From assembly GCA_046350355.1 (NCBI GenBank), contig JAXMAN010000001.1, positions 868,001-932,000 of the forward strand: 64,000 nucleotides of DNA, written 5' to 3'. The translations under genes were made by a program, and so were the position numbers. Shown piece after piece: positions 40,126 through 49,408 of the stretch (positions are counted from its first letter, which is position 1; every line of letters starts with the position of its first letter). Source of the DNA: UBA966 sp046350355. GTDB taxonomy: Bacteria > Planctomycetota > Phycisphaerae > Phycisphaerales > SM1A02. The notes under the pieces are model-generated. The model saw nothing but the letters and a program-made list of their open reading frames with translations. It was not told the DNA's origin and made no database searches.

Positions 40126-43091
40126 CGCTCCCCGCTTCAAGCAAATCCGCCGATAGCACGAGTGTGTGCCCTGCGCCCCGTGGGGATTTGTGCTTCATCG
40201 AGACACAGTTCCCGGTGTCGAAGATGAGCAAGGAGTCGTACACCGAGCGGAAGGCGGTCGCAGGGCAGACGCTGACAGGCCTCGGAAAATGGTGGGGGCG
40301 AAAGCCGCTGGTTCTCTGTCGCGCCACGATCCTGGGATTGCTGCTGCCTGCCACCGATGACCCTGCGGCTGACCGGGATGTGTTCCTGCGGCTCATGACG
40401 ATGGATGATGATGGCATGCTCCGCCGAAAGTCGGCGGCGATTCCAGCCAAGGAACTCTATCGACGCCTCCCGCCAGCCGAGCGAACGCGATGCTTCGAGC
40501 CCGGAGCGAGCGAAGCGGCGGCCAAGTTGCGCAAGGGCCTTTCGAAGGAAGACCGCGAGGCGCTTCAGCGGCATGTGTTCCTCTCGATGCCATATGACGA
40601 ACGTCTTGAGTACTGCGACCGACCGGAGCAGATTGGTGGCCCTTCGTCGGACTCCTGGCGAGTGATCAACCGGCATCTGGGTACCAGTGCTACCAGCATT
40701 CAATCTCTGGTCGAGGAGCTTGGGAAGCGGCGGTTCGGTCGTGTGCCGCGTGTTGGCGATGCCTTCTGCGGCGGCGGATCGATACCGTTTGAGGCTGCTC
40801 GGATAGGTTGCGAGGGGTTCGGTAGCGATCTCAACCCGGTGGCTGCTCTTCTGACTTGGGCCGCACTTAACTTGGTTGGCGGCGGCGCGAAGGCAGCCGA
40901 TGCGTTGCAGGCAGCACAGGCCCGCGTGTATCAAGCGGTCGATCATGAGATTACGGCCTTAGGTGTCGAGCACCGGGAACCTGATCCAAGAACCGGGCGA
41001 CGGTGGCGCGCAGACGCCTACTTGTATTGTGCGGAAGCGTCTTGTCCAGAGTGCCATTGGCGAGTTCCGCTTGCGCCGACTTGGGTTGTTGCCGATCGTC
41101 TGCGAACTGTCGTGCAACTAGATCCGGATCATGCCAACAAGCGATTTGAGTTCCGTGTTGTCACAGGCGCCCCAGATGCAGCGGTATCGAGGGCACGCGC
41201 GGGCACAGTTGGCGACGGCGACATGATCTGCCCGAACTGCAAGGCGCGTACTCCGATGAAAGTTGTGCGTGGCGATGGTCGCGGGAGCTTTGGTGATAAC
41301 AAAAGCCACCTCCGCGGCTGGGAGATCGACGATATCGTTCCGGCTGGAGGCGACATCTTCGGCGAGCGCCTCTATTGCATTCGATGGGTGGATTCTTGGG
41401 GAAGCGCCGATGGTGAACCTTGCGAGGAGCGGCACTTTCTGGCACCAACTGCCGAGGATCTCCGCCGCGAAGAGAAGGTGAATTCCCTGGTTCGAATGCG
41501 CCTTAAGGATTGGCAACAATCCGGCTTTGTTCCGCGTCGTCGAATTGAGCCGGGTTCAAAGACCGATGAACCGATTCGTACGCGAGGCTGGACGCACTGG
41601 CACCATCTCTTCACGCCTCGGCAACTACTTCAGATCGGTCTGTTTCTTGCTCAAGCAAGAAAGCTCACGGGTGTTGAGGCGGTTGGTGTGACGTTGCTCG
41701 CGGGGCGACTTGCGGACTGGAATTCTCGCCTCTGTGTTTGGTTGCCAACCCAAGGATCGGGTGGCGGCAAGAACACCTTCCTCAACCAGGCGTTTAACAC
41801 GCTCTACAACTACTCGTCCCGCGGATTAACTGGAATCGAAACGCTGTTGATTCCACGTCGCGTAGATCGTTGTGCAAAGGGGCGAGTTGAAGTGCAAGAT
41901 GCGCGTATGCTCGACTACGAGTGTGATGCTTGGGTGACCGATCCGCCGTACGCGGACGCGGTCAACTACCCGGAACTTTCAGAGTTCTATCTCGCTTGGT
42001 ACGAAGGTCAGCTGAACGCCCAGTTTCCGGATTGGGCGCCGGATTCGAGGCGAGCGCTTGCTGTTTCAGGGGAAGGCAAGTCGTTTTCCTCCGCGATGGT
42101 CGCGTGCTACCGCCGTATGGCGGAGATGATGCCCTCGAATGGTTTTCAGGTTGTCATGTTCACGCACCAGGATGCCGGCGTTTGGGCTGACCTTGCACTC
42201 ATTCTCTGGGCAGCTGGTCTGCGGGTGACAGCGGCTTGGTGCATCGCTACCGAGACTGGTCCGGCCGTTGGCGAGGGAAACTACGTACAGGGGACCGTGC
42301 TCCTTGTCCTGCGCAAGTCTGTGAGCACGGAAACGGCATTTCTCGACGAGGTGTACCAAGACGTCGAGGTGGAGGTTCGTCGTCAGCTCGACGCCATGCG
42401 CGATCTTGACGATGCACGCGATCCGAGTTTCAGTGACACCGACTATCAACTCGCAGCGTATGCGGCGGCCCTTCGCGTGCTGACGGGCCGGAAGATCGAG
42501 GAAATCGATGTCGCTCACGAGCTCAGTCGCAATCGCGCGCGAGGTGAAGTTTCGAAGGTCGAGCAGGTGATCCAGAAGGCCGTCGCGATCGCGTGTGACC
42601 ACCTCGTGCCATCAGGCATCGATCCGCATCTGTGGCGATCGCTCTCTGCGATGGAGCGCTTATACGTCAAGGGGCTGGAGGTCGAAGCCCACGGTGAGAG
42701 GAGACAAGGCGTGTACATGGAACTCGCGCGAGGCTTCGGCGTGAACGAGTACCGCCCGCTTCTTGCAAGCACGAAGGCCAATGAAACCCGCCTGCGTTCC
42801 GCCACCGAGTTTGGCCGGAAGGAGATGGGCGACGACGCCTTCGGATCCTCGCTGGTTCGGCACGCGCTATTCGCCACCTTCAAGACGGCTGAGACGGAGT
42901 CTGCGCGCGACGGAATCGTGTGGCTCAAGACCGAAGTGAAGGACTACGCGTCAAGCCGCCAGAAGATCATCGACTTGCTTGAGTACTTCGGGTCGTTCGC
43001 CCAGAACGCATCGATGTCGCATTGGCACAAGGATGCGCAAGCGGCGGCCATTCTTGCTGGTGCCCTTCGCAACCGGCAAGACAACGTTTGA
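40122..43091 (+). CDS. DUF1156 Zn-ribbon adenine DNA methyltransferase
   Basis: 989 aa. The N-terminal DUF1156 segment (SKESYTERKAVAGQTLTGLGKWWGRKPL) is followed by SAM motif I (GDAFCGGGSIPFEAARIGC, ~residue 207) and two zinc-ribbon knuckles (SCPEC and CPNC). Motif IV DPPYADAVNYPELSEFY lies near residue 607. DPPY is typical of amino-methylases, so N6-adenine or N4-cytosine methylation of DNA is likely. Probably the modification or self-marking part of the operon. It is followed after 15 bp by the PLD-helicase gene. Confidence 0.9.
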   Translation: MTLPASSKSADSTSVCPAPRGDLCFIETQFPVSKMSKESYTERKAVAGQTLTGLGKWWGRKPLVLCRATILGLLLPATDDPAADRDVFLRLMTMDDDGMLRRKSAAIPAKELYRRLPPAERTRCFEPGASEAAAKLRKGLSKEDREALQRHVFLSMPYDERLEYCDRPEQIGGPSSDSWRVINRHLGTSATSIQSLVEELGKRRFGRVPRVGDAFCGGGSIPFEAARIGCEGFGSDLNPVAALLTWAALNLVGGGAKAADALQAAQARVYQAVDHEITALGVEHREPDPRTGRRWRADAYLYCAEASCPECHWRVPLAPTWVVADRLRTVVQLDPDHANKRFEFRVVTGAPDAAVSRARAGTVGDGDMICPNCKARTPMKVVRGDGRGSFGDNKSHLRGWEIDDIVPAGGDIFGERLYCIRWVDSWGSADGEPCEERHFLAPTAEDLRREEKVNSLVRMRLKDWQQSGFVPRRRIEPGSKTDEPIRTRGWTHWHHLFTPRQLLQIGLFLAQARKLTGVEAVGVTLLAGRLADWNSRLCVWLPTQGSGGGKNTFLNQAFNTLYNYSSRGLTGIETLLIPRRVDRCAKGRVEVQDARMLDYECDAWVTDPPYADAVNYPELSEFYLAWYEGQLNAQFPDWAPDSRRALAVSGEGKSFSSAMVACYRRMAEMMPSNGFQVVMFTHQDAGVWADLALILWAAGLRVTAAWCIATETGPAVGEGNYVQGTVLLVLRKSVSTETAFLDEVYQDVEVEVRRQLDAMRDLDDARDPSFSDTDYQLAAYAAALRVLTGRKIEEIDVAHELSRNRARGEVSKVEQVIQKAVAIACDHLVPSGIDPHLWRSLSAMERLYVKGLEVEAHGERRQGVYMELARGFGVNEYRPLLASTKANETRLRSATEFGRKEMGDDAFGSSLVRHALFATFKTAETESARDGIVWLKTEVKDYASSRQKIIDLLEYFGSFAQNASMSHWHKDAQAAAILAGALRNRQDNV

Positions 43092-43106
43092 CTTTGGAGG
43101 CGACGC

Positions 43107-45863
43107 GTGGCAGATCAGTCGCAAGGTCACATTCGCCGATTCTCGTCGCGTCGCACGCGCCTTGATCAGACGTTTTTGGCTGAGCGGCTTCGCGGCGCGA
43201 GGTCCTATGACCGAATCGCTGGTTACTTCTCCGGCTCCATTCTCGAAGTGGCGGGCGAAGGACTGGAGTCAATCTCCGGTCGTATCCGCATGGTCTGCAA
43301 CTCTGGTCTCCAGGCTCAGGATGTTCTGACGGCTCGTGCGGCGGCGAATGCCATTCGACAGGAATGGTGTTCCGGGAGACCGGAGGAACTGGTCGACCGG
43401 GGCGGCGAACTGGCGCGAGGCCGGATGTCGCGGCTCTATGAGTTTCTCAAGTCGGGGAAGTTGGAAGTCAAGGTGCTTCCTGACGCCTGGTTTGGGTTGA
43501 TACACGGCAAAGCTGGCGTGATCACCGCTGCGGATGGCACTCAGACCTCGTTCCTCGGCAGCGTGAACGAGTCGATCACCGCCTGGCGCCTGAACTACGA
43601 GCTGCTTTGGGAGGATCCATCGCCCGAGGCGGTTCGCTGGGTGCAGGACGAGTTCGATGCCCTTTGGGCGCACCACGCAGCGGTACCTCTGTCCGATTTC
43701 GTAATCGATGACTTGCAGCGGCTGAGCAAGCGAAGTGTCGTCGTTTCGGTCGAGGATTGGGCCAAAGAGGCCGAGATCGGAAGTGCAGAACAGACCGCGG
43801 GCTCCGTGTTCGTGGAATCACCGGTCTATCGAAAACAGGCCGGCCTTTGGGCACACCAGAAGTTCTTCGTCAAGCTGGCTTTCGATGCACACGTGAAGAA
43901 TGCTGGCGGTGCGAGATTCGTACTCGCGGACCAAGTCGGTCTCGGAAAGACAGTACAGCTCGCGATGGCTGCAGAACTGATGGCGCTGATGGGAGAGCGG
44001 CCAGTGCTGGTGCTTGCACCGAAAGCCCTTGTCTGGCAGTGGCAAGACGAACTACTCGAGCTTCTCGGTATTCCTTCCGCGGTCTGGGATGGGGCGCGCT
44101 GGATCGACGAAGCCAAGGTCGAGTATCCCAAGGTTGGTCCCGAAGGGATCAAGCGTTGCCCGCGGCGCATTGGCATCGTGCCAACTTCACGTGCGATCTT
44201 CAAGTGCGCAGATGCGGATCTGCTGAAGAGCATGCAATTCGAGTGCGTTGTTGTAGACGAGGCGCACAACGCGAGGCGACAGAATCTGGGCGAAGGTCGC
44301 GATGCGGAACGGCCGGATCCGAACAACCTGCTGTCATTCCTCTATGAGATTTCCCGACAAACAAAGAGCATGCTGCTTGCGACGGCTACGCCCGTCCAGC
44401 TTCGGCCTGTGGAGGCTTGGGATCTGCTGGACGTCCTATCAAAGGGAAGCGAATCAGTGCTAGGCGGGGCATGGAGTCGGTGGCGCAACGCCGAGCGATC
44501 CCTCGAGCTTGTGATGGGGGCGAGCGCGCTTCCGGATGATGAGCTTGAGCGCTGGGAGTGGCTCCGTACTCCATTTCCGCCGCGCAGCGAGGGGATTGAC
44601 TTCGAGGTGCTGCGTAGGGACCTCGGCATGACGGACGATCGGGTGACGGCCGCCGGATCGGATTGGGAGCGGCTCAGCGTTCCAGGGCGCAATCGGGCTC
44701 GCCGACTGTTCCCTGCGCTCGTGAACGATCACAACCCCTTCATTCGGCACATCGTTCGTCGCAGCCGTCGTTACCTCGAAGAGGCAATCGACCCCGAGAC
44801 CGGCGAACCGTACTTGAAGCCCATCAAGGTTGAGCTGTTTGGTGAGGGGGATGCGGACGCGATCAGGCTGCCCCTCTACCTCGCAGAGGCGTATCAACTT
44901 GCGGAGGAGTTCTGCAAGGCTTTGGGGGCCCGTATGCAGGGATCCGGCTTTTTGCGGACGCTGCTGCTGCGTCGGGTCGGCAGCACAATCGAGGCTGGTC
45001 GAACCACCGCAGAGCAGATGCTCGCAAACTGGCGCGACCTAGATCCAGAGTGCGTGGAGGACGATGGCGATCTGGAAGGTGAACCAGTCGAGCAATCGAT
45101 GTCGCGGACTCTCACCGACCTCGAGCGATCACTGTTGGAGCGGTTCGTCAAGGCACTTGAAGCAAATCGAGACCGCGACCCGAAGTACGAGGCCGTTCGT
45201 GCATTTCTTAAGGACAGAAATTGGTTCGGCAAAGGCTGCATCATCTTCAGCCAGTACTACACCTCAGTGCGCTGGCTCGCCGAACAACTGGTTGCGGATT
45301 TTCCGGGCGAGACCATCGCCATCTACGCAGGATCGGGCCGGTCTGCAATCTGTCGCGATGGCAGTTTTGAGCCGATTGATCGGGAAGCCATCAAGAAGGC
45401 CGTTCGACGGGGTGAGATTAGGTTGGTGTTGGGGACGGACGCTGCCTCGGAGGGTCTCAACCTTCAGCGGCTTGGCACACTGATCAATCTCGACCTTCCG
45501 TGGAATCCGACTCGTCTAGAGCAGCGCAAGGGCCGCATCCAGCGAATTGGACAGGTCAACGACGAGGTTTTGGTCTACAACATGCGGTATCGAGACTCGG
45601 TCGAGGATCGAGTGCACCAGCTGCTTTCCGATCGATTGCAGGGCATCTACAACTTGTTCGGTCAGTTGCCGGATGTCCTCGAAGACGTGTGGATCGAAGT
45701 TGCGATCGGCGAGGCAGCGCGGGCCAAACAGATCATTGATGCGGTCCCGAGACAGCATCCATTTGATCTTCGGTACCAGAAGATCCAGCGAGTGGATTGG
45801 GAATCATGCGAGCGCGTGCTCTCTGAGGGGGCGAAGCGAAAGAAGCTGCAGTCGGGCTGGTGA
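43107..45863 (+). CDS. PLD-domain SNF2-family helicase, defence-associated
   Basis: 918 aa. Residues ~15-175 hold one phospholipase D-like half site (IHGKAGVI then SFLGSVNESI), a possible nuclease. The helicase core follows: ADQVGLGKTVQLA (Walker A), VVVDEAHNARR (DEAH), LLATATPVQ, then the C-terminal lobe TDAASEGLNLQRLGTLINLDLPWNP and QRKGRIQRIGQ. This links nuclease-like and translocase modules in one chain. It starts at a GTG with GGAGG 8 nt upstream. It is the probable effector of the DUF499/DUF3780/DUF1156 set. Confidence 0.9.
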   Translation: MADQSQGHIRRFSSRRTRLDQTFLAERLRGARSYDRIAGYFSGSILEVAGEGLESISGRIRMVCNSGLQAQDVLTARAAANAIRQEWCSGRPEELVDRGGELARGRMSRLYEFLKSGKLEVKVLPDAWFGLIHGKAGVITAADGTQTSFLGSVNESITAWRLNYELLWEDPSPEAVRWVQDEFDALWAHHAAVPLSDFVIDDLQRLSKRSVVVSVEDWAKEAEIGSAEQTAGSVFVESPVYRKQAGLWAHQKFFVKLAFDAHVKNAGGARFVLADQVGLGKTVQLAMAAELMALMGERPVLVLAPKALVWQWQDELLELLGIPSAVWDGARWIDEAKVEYPKVGPEGIKRCPRRIGIVPTSRAIFKCADADLLKSMQFECVVVDEAHNARRQNLGEGRDAERPDPNNLLSFLYEISRQTKSMLLATATPVQLRPVEAWDLLDVLSKGSESVLGGAWSRWRNAERSLELVMGASALPDDELERWEWLRTPFPPRSEGIDFEVLRRDLGMTDDRVTAAGSDWERLSVPGRNRARRLFPALVNDHNPFIRHIVRRSRRYLEEAIDPETGEPYLKPIKVELFGEGDADAIRLPLYLAEAYQLAEEFCKALGARMQGSGFLRTLLLRRVGSTIEAGRTTAEQMLANWRDLDPECVEDDGDLEGEPVEQSMSRTLTDLERSLLERFVKALEANRDRDPKYEAVRAFLKDRNWFGKGCIIFSQYYTSVRWLAEQLVADFPGETIAIYAGSGRSAICRDGSFEPIDREAIKKAVRRGEIRLVLGTDAASEGLNLQRLGTLINLDLPWNPTRLEQRKGRIQRIGQVNDEVLVYNMRYRDSVEDRVHQLLSDRLQGIYNLFGQLPDVLEDVWIEVAIGEAARAKQIIDAVPRQHPFDLRYQKIQRVDWESCERVLSEGAKRKKLQSGW

Positions 45864-46288
45864 TGGCTGACATGGAAATGCCGCAAGAACACGAGTCCCT
45901 TGCCGACCTCTACCTCGCCACGGTGGTGCGGGCGCAGGTCGAGGGGCACTGGGTGCCCGCCCACCATGCAGCGGCGAAGGTTGGGACGGTTCACGTGCTC
46001 ACCGCCTGGAACCCTGGACGCGATCGTCCAAGCCGTGCGGCAAACGATGCTGCAAACGAAGCGCTACGGCAGCTGCTGGAATCCGAGGGCTGCCAGCCGC
46101 TCCCGGCACTCGGCAGCGACCCGACCTCCGACCACGCCGAGGAGAGCTGGTGCGTCGCCGGTTTGAGCGATGAGCGAGCCCGTGCGATCGGTGCTCAGTT
46201 CGGTCAGTGGGCCGTGTTTCGCATCAGCTCGACGGAGCAGATCGTGCTCGGCTGCTTTGGTAACTGGAAGCGATCGAGGCCTGTCTAG
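45863..46288 (+). CDS. DUF3293 protein
   Basis: 141 aa. LTAWNPGRDRPSRAANDAANEALRQLLESEG and AIGAQFGQWAVFRI match the small DUF3293 family, whose function is unknown. The ATG at 45863 shares its A with the helicase stop (TGATG), so translation is coupled; a GTG three bases upstream is possible. It is the last gene of the defence operon and overlaps the convergent 188-aa gene by 4 bp. Confidence 0.8.
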   Translation: MADMEMPQEHESLADLYLATVVRAQVEGHWVPAHHAAAKVGTVHVLTAWNPGRDRPSRAANDAANEALRQLLESEGCQPLPALGSDPTSDHAEESWCVAGLSDERARAIGAQFGQWAVFRISSTEQIVLGCFGNWKRSRPV

Positions 46289-46851
46289 TCGTCGCGCTCA
46301 TCGTCATCGTTGGCATCGCCTCCAGCACGCTCGAGGTGCGAGTCCAGCAGCCTCTGCAAGCCCTCGTAGAACGGTGACGCAATGCGCAGTCGGCAGTCCG
46401 TATCGAACGGACACGGCTCGCACGCGGCGAAGAATGCGATGAGTTCACCGGCGGAGAACGGGGCGGCGATCTCAGTCTGTGGCAGGTCGAACTCGCTCTC
46501 ATACTCATCGACCATTCGGAGCTGGATTCGGCCTCCTGCCTTGCGCGCTCGAAGGCTCGTGACCTCGCCATGAACGCTGTCGGCGAGTGAGACCCGTGCG
46601 ACCTCCACTTCCCCTTCATCGAGATCGGGAAGGTCCTCGCCGCCGCGGTTCCGCGGATTCCGGCTCATCAGCATGGTCTTGAAGAGCTCGTCGAGGTTGT
46701 GCGCGGTCCACTGGGGCGGGATCGAGTCCAGGCCATCCTGTCGGATCGCCTCGGCGATGAACACCTTCCGGTGGTCGCCCTTGATTCGCCGGATCACCGC
46801 TTCCTCGAGGCTGCTCGAGGGCGCGAAGTAGTCGATGGGACGGTTGCTCAC
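46285..46851 (-). CDS. Unknown protein paired with SWIM-SNF2 helicase
   Basis: 188 aa, no family recognised. It is strongly acidic, ending in GGDANDDDERDD, with a CEPCPFDTDC cluster of three cysteines near residue 147 that could bind metal. Its GTG start overlaps the upstream helicase stop by 4 bp, so the two form a pair. It could be an accessory or specificity factor for that helicase. Confidence 0.65.
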   Translation of the reverse strand: MSNRPIDYFAPSSSLEEAVIRRIKGDHRKVFIAEAIRQDGLDSIPPQWTAHNLDELFKTMLMSRNPRNRGGEDLPDLDEGEVEVARVSLADSVHGEVTSLRARKAGGRIQLRMVDEYESEFDLPQTEIAAPFSAGELIAFFAACEPCPFDTDCRLRIASPFYEGLQRLLDSHLERAGGDANDDDERDD

Positions 46852-48695
46852 TTGCGGGCTCCTTTGCTGCGGACTTCGACGATGTGCTTGCAGGTTCCCC
46901 GGTACTCGAATCCCGGGCAGGTGCAGTCCATGTCGGGGCCGACGATGGACACCACGTACTTCTTAGAGGGGTCTTTCGAGCTCGCGAACTCGACGGTCTG
47001 CGCCTTCGGGCCACTCAGAGCGTTGGCAAGCGCTTCGATGATCTCTGGCGTGAGCGCCGGTCGGGGGCGACTGGATGACGGGGCGGCACCCTTTGCCGTT
47101 GCGGCATCAGCCTCCGCGTAGCGTTTGCGCAGCTCCTCGGCGGCCGACTCGACGACTCGCCGCGCCCAGTCCTGGTCGCGGGTCGCCGGGTCCGCACCTT
47201 CGAGCGCGCTTGCGTCCGCGAGCCCCGACGACATCTGCCGCAGGGTCTCCTCGAGGTCGCGCAGGATGTCTCCACCGCCGAGGTCGCCGATCGCCTTGCC
47301 GTCCACGACCGCCTCGACGACGGCAGCCTTGAGTGACAAGGCACGCTGAACGAAGGTATCGACCGTGCCTGCGGCCACCATGTACGTGACCTGCACGATT
47401 CGCTTCTGGCCGATTCGGTAGGCGCGGTCCTCGGCCTGCCAGTGGTTCGCGGGTACCCAGTCGAGGTCGTTGAAGACCACCTGCGTGGCGGCCGTCAGGG
47501 TGATGCCGGTGCCACCTGCGATCAGGTTGCTCACGAACACGCGCACCCCCGGGTCATTCTGGAATCGGTCGACCAGCTTCTGCCGCTGGTCAGTCGGCGT
47601 GGCACCCGTCAGCAGCACGGCCTGGTCGCCGAATGCCTCGGCGATGCTCTTGGCGGATGCATCGAAGCCCGTGAAGACGATCACCTTCTCGCCTTGATCG
47701 AGCGCGCCTTGCACGAAGTCGATCGTCTGCTTCACCTTGGCGACGGCCAGCTTCTGCCGCACCCTCGTGAGCAATGCGAGCAGCTTCACCCGGTCGCGGT
47801 TTGCGCTTCGGTCGGTCGTGGCCCGGCGCCCGCCATGCGTTTGCCCGGCGATGCCCGTTACGAGCATCTCGACCACCTGGCGCATCTCGTTCGCGGCAGT
47901 GCCGAGTGGGACCTCGAGGTCGAGCCACGTGCGGATCTTTGGTGGGAGGTCGAGTACCTGGTCCTTGGTGCGCCGGAGCATGACGCCGTGCAGCTGCAGC
48001 GTGAGCTCCTCGAGGTTGCTCGCGCCGTCGGTGACGAGTCCATATCCGTTGTCGTATGCGCCGCAGTACTTCTTGGCGAAGGTGAAGAAGCTGCGTGCGA
48101 GCGGATGCTTCACCAGTTGCAGGAGCGGGAACAGGTCACGCGGTCGGTTGGTGAGCGGCGTGCCGGTCAGGCAGTGGACCGCGGGCTCCCCGGGCGCCGA
48201 GGTGACCAGCTTCGTGCCCAGCTTGCTGCGCTGGCTGGTGTGGTTCTTGAGGTAGTGCGCTTCGTCGAAGATCAGCCCCGCCCAGGGAAGCGCAACGAGG
48301 CCGTCGATGTGCTTCTTGAGGAGGTCGTAGTTGACGACCACCCAGCCGCGATATCCCGCGGATGGCACGGCGCGGTCGCCGATCACCGCGACCTCTTGCG
48401 GGCTCCCGAGCGCAGCATCGATTTCGCGCTGCCAGTTCCGCTTCACCGAGGCAGGGCAGACGACGAGCCACGGCCCTTCGGGAGCCGCCTCGCGCATTGC
48501 CACGATGCTCTGCCGGGTCTTGCCGAGGCCCATGTCGTCGGCCAGGATCGCCCGGCGCCTGCCGAGAAGGAACGCAAGCCCCTCGACCTGATGCGGAAAG
48601 AGCCCGTCCGCCAGCGAGGTTGCTCGCTGCAGCGCTTCTCCTGCGACTTCGTCGCTCGGCTTCACCGCCCGGGTGTTCATCTGCTTCGCTGCCAT
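46848..48695 (-). CDS. SNF2-family helicase with C-terminal SWIM zinc finger
   Basis: 615 aa. SMARCAL1/HepA-like core: LADDMGLGKTRQSI (Walker A), IFDEAHYLKN (DExH), LTGTPLTNRP, then VFVSNLIAGGTGITLTAATQVVFNDLDW and AEDRAYRIGQ. The last ~60 residues hold a SWIM finger (CTCPGFEYRGTCKH: CxC then CxH). Free SNF2 proteins of this size occur widely on mobile elements and in defence loci. It is the second SNF2 protein of the element and, unlike the first, has no PLD domain. Confidence 0.88.
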   Translation of the reverse strand: MAAKQMNTRAVKPSDEVAGEALQRATSLADGLFPHQVEGLAFLLGRRRAILADDMGLGKTRQSIVAMREAAPEGPWLVVCPASVKRNWQREIDAALGSPQEVAVIGDRAVPSAGYRGWVVVNYDLLKKHIDGLVALPWAGLIFDEAHYLKNHTSQRSKLGTKLVTSAPGEPAVHCLTGTPLTNRPRDLFPLLQLVKHPLARSFFTFAKKYCGAYDNGYGLVTDGASNLEELTLQLHGVMLRRTKDQVLDLPPKIRTWLDLEVPLGTAANEMRQVVEMLVTGIAGQTHGGRRATTDRSANRDRVKLLALLTRVRQKLAVAKVKQTIDFVQGALDQGEKVIVFTGFDASAKSIAEAFGDQAVLLTGATPTDQRQKLVDRFQNDPGVRVFVSNLIAGGTGITLTAATQVVFNDLDWVPANHWQAEDRAYRIGQKRIVQVTYMVAAGTVDTFVQRALSLKAAVVEAVVDGKAIGDLGGGDILRDLEETLRQMSSGLADASALEGADPATRDQDWARRVVESAAEELRKRYAEADAATAKGAAPSSSRPRPALTPEIIEALANALSGPKAQTVEFASSKDPSKKYVVSIVGPDMDCTCPGFEYRGTCKHIVEVRSKGARK

Positions 48696-49280
48696 GTCGT
48701 GATCTCCACGACATCGAGAGGGGCATCAGCCCTGAGTGCTCCATGGTCCCCGTCGAACGTCGACGAGCGCTGATGTTGCGAAGCTGGTTGGCGTTTGCCG
48801 CCGCTCGCCGCATCGCCCTGGAGGGGCTGACCTCGGCACCGTGGTCGCGCTTGACTCGGTTGCCGCCCACGCTTGAAGAGGTCGCGTGGGACTCTGGATG
48901 CCGCGTGAAGTTTACTGAAGCCCGTTGATAAGAACAAGCATCGATCAGCCAAGGAAACATGCATGGGAGGTTCCGGTACCGGTGACACCGGTGACACCCT
49001 TCTGAAACAAACTCGATCGCCTCTGCCAGCCGCTCCGTCGGGCCAAGAGCATGCGTTCGCGTCAGGGAGGACCCGTGGCCGCCCAGGACGTCCGCCCGGG
49101 AAGCCCCCACGTTGCCCCGTGTGCCCTCGGCCGCGCCAAGCCCGCCCTACGCCCGTCCTACCGCCACTGCGCCCCGTGGCCCCCCGTGCGCGCCCGCCTC
49201 CCCGCGCGCCCCTCCCGCCCCGTGTGCCGCTTTCTGCGCCGCTTTCGCCTTTGGCCTCGAAACCCCCGGTAAACAGCAGA
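48696..49280. other. Right end of the element without a supported gene
   Basis: Open frames here have biased, low-complexity translations and no start signals. 48969-48987 repeats 19 bases of the primase C-terminal coding region (31358-31376, opposite orientation), which hints at a decayed copy of such a gene. Two CGCTTT repeats lie near 49223-49246. Confidence 0.6.
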
Positions 49281-49307
49281 GGGTTCGAATCCCTCTCCGC
49301 CCACTGA
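49281..49307 (+). repeat. attR core, 27-bp direct repeat
   Basis: Identical to 27379-27405 and begins GGGTTCGAATCCCTC. It is the original 3' end of the tRNA-Tyr locus, displaced by integration. Confidence 0.93.
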
Positions 49308-49318
49308 CGTGAAATGCG

Positions 49319-49356
49319 CGTGGTTGCGCCCCTTCGGAAGGAGGGGCGCAACCACG
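49319..49356. terminator. Original hairpin downstream of tRNA-Tyr
   Basis: A CGTGGTTGCGCCCCTTC stem pairs with GGAGGGGCGCAACCACG (one unpaired region at the loop), followed by GTGCGTTTGGG, the same tail as after the hairpin at 27417. Confidence 0.6.
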
Positions 49357-49408
49357 GTGCGTTTGGGCGACCGAAGGGACGGCGCGCGACAGCCAGCTCC
49401 CGCGCGCG

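Noticed and set aside
36318..45863. Classification as a DISARM system
   Set aside because: DISARM needs DrmA, DrmB (DUF1998) and a separate DrmC; here DUF499, DUF3780 and DUF1156 are present instead, and the PLD domain is fused to the SNF2 helicase.
48963..49307. Pro/Arg-rich plus-strand frame at the right end of the element
   Set aside because: No start signals and a composition typical of noncoding GC-rich DNA. Only the first few residues resemble the primase tail.
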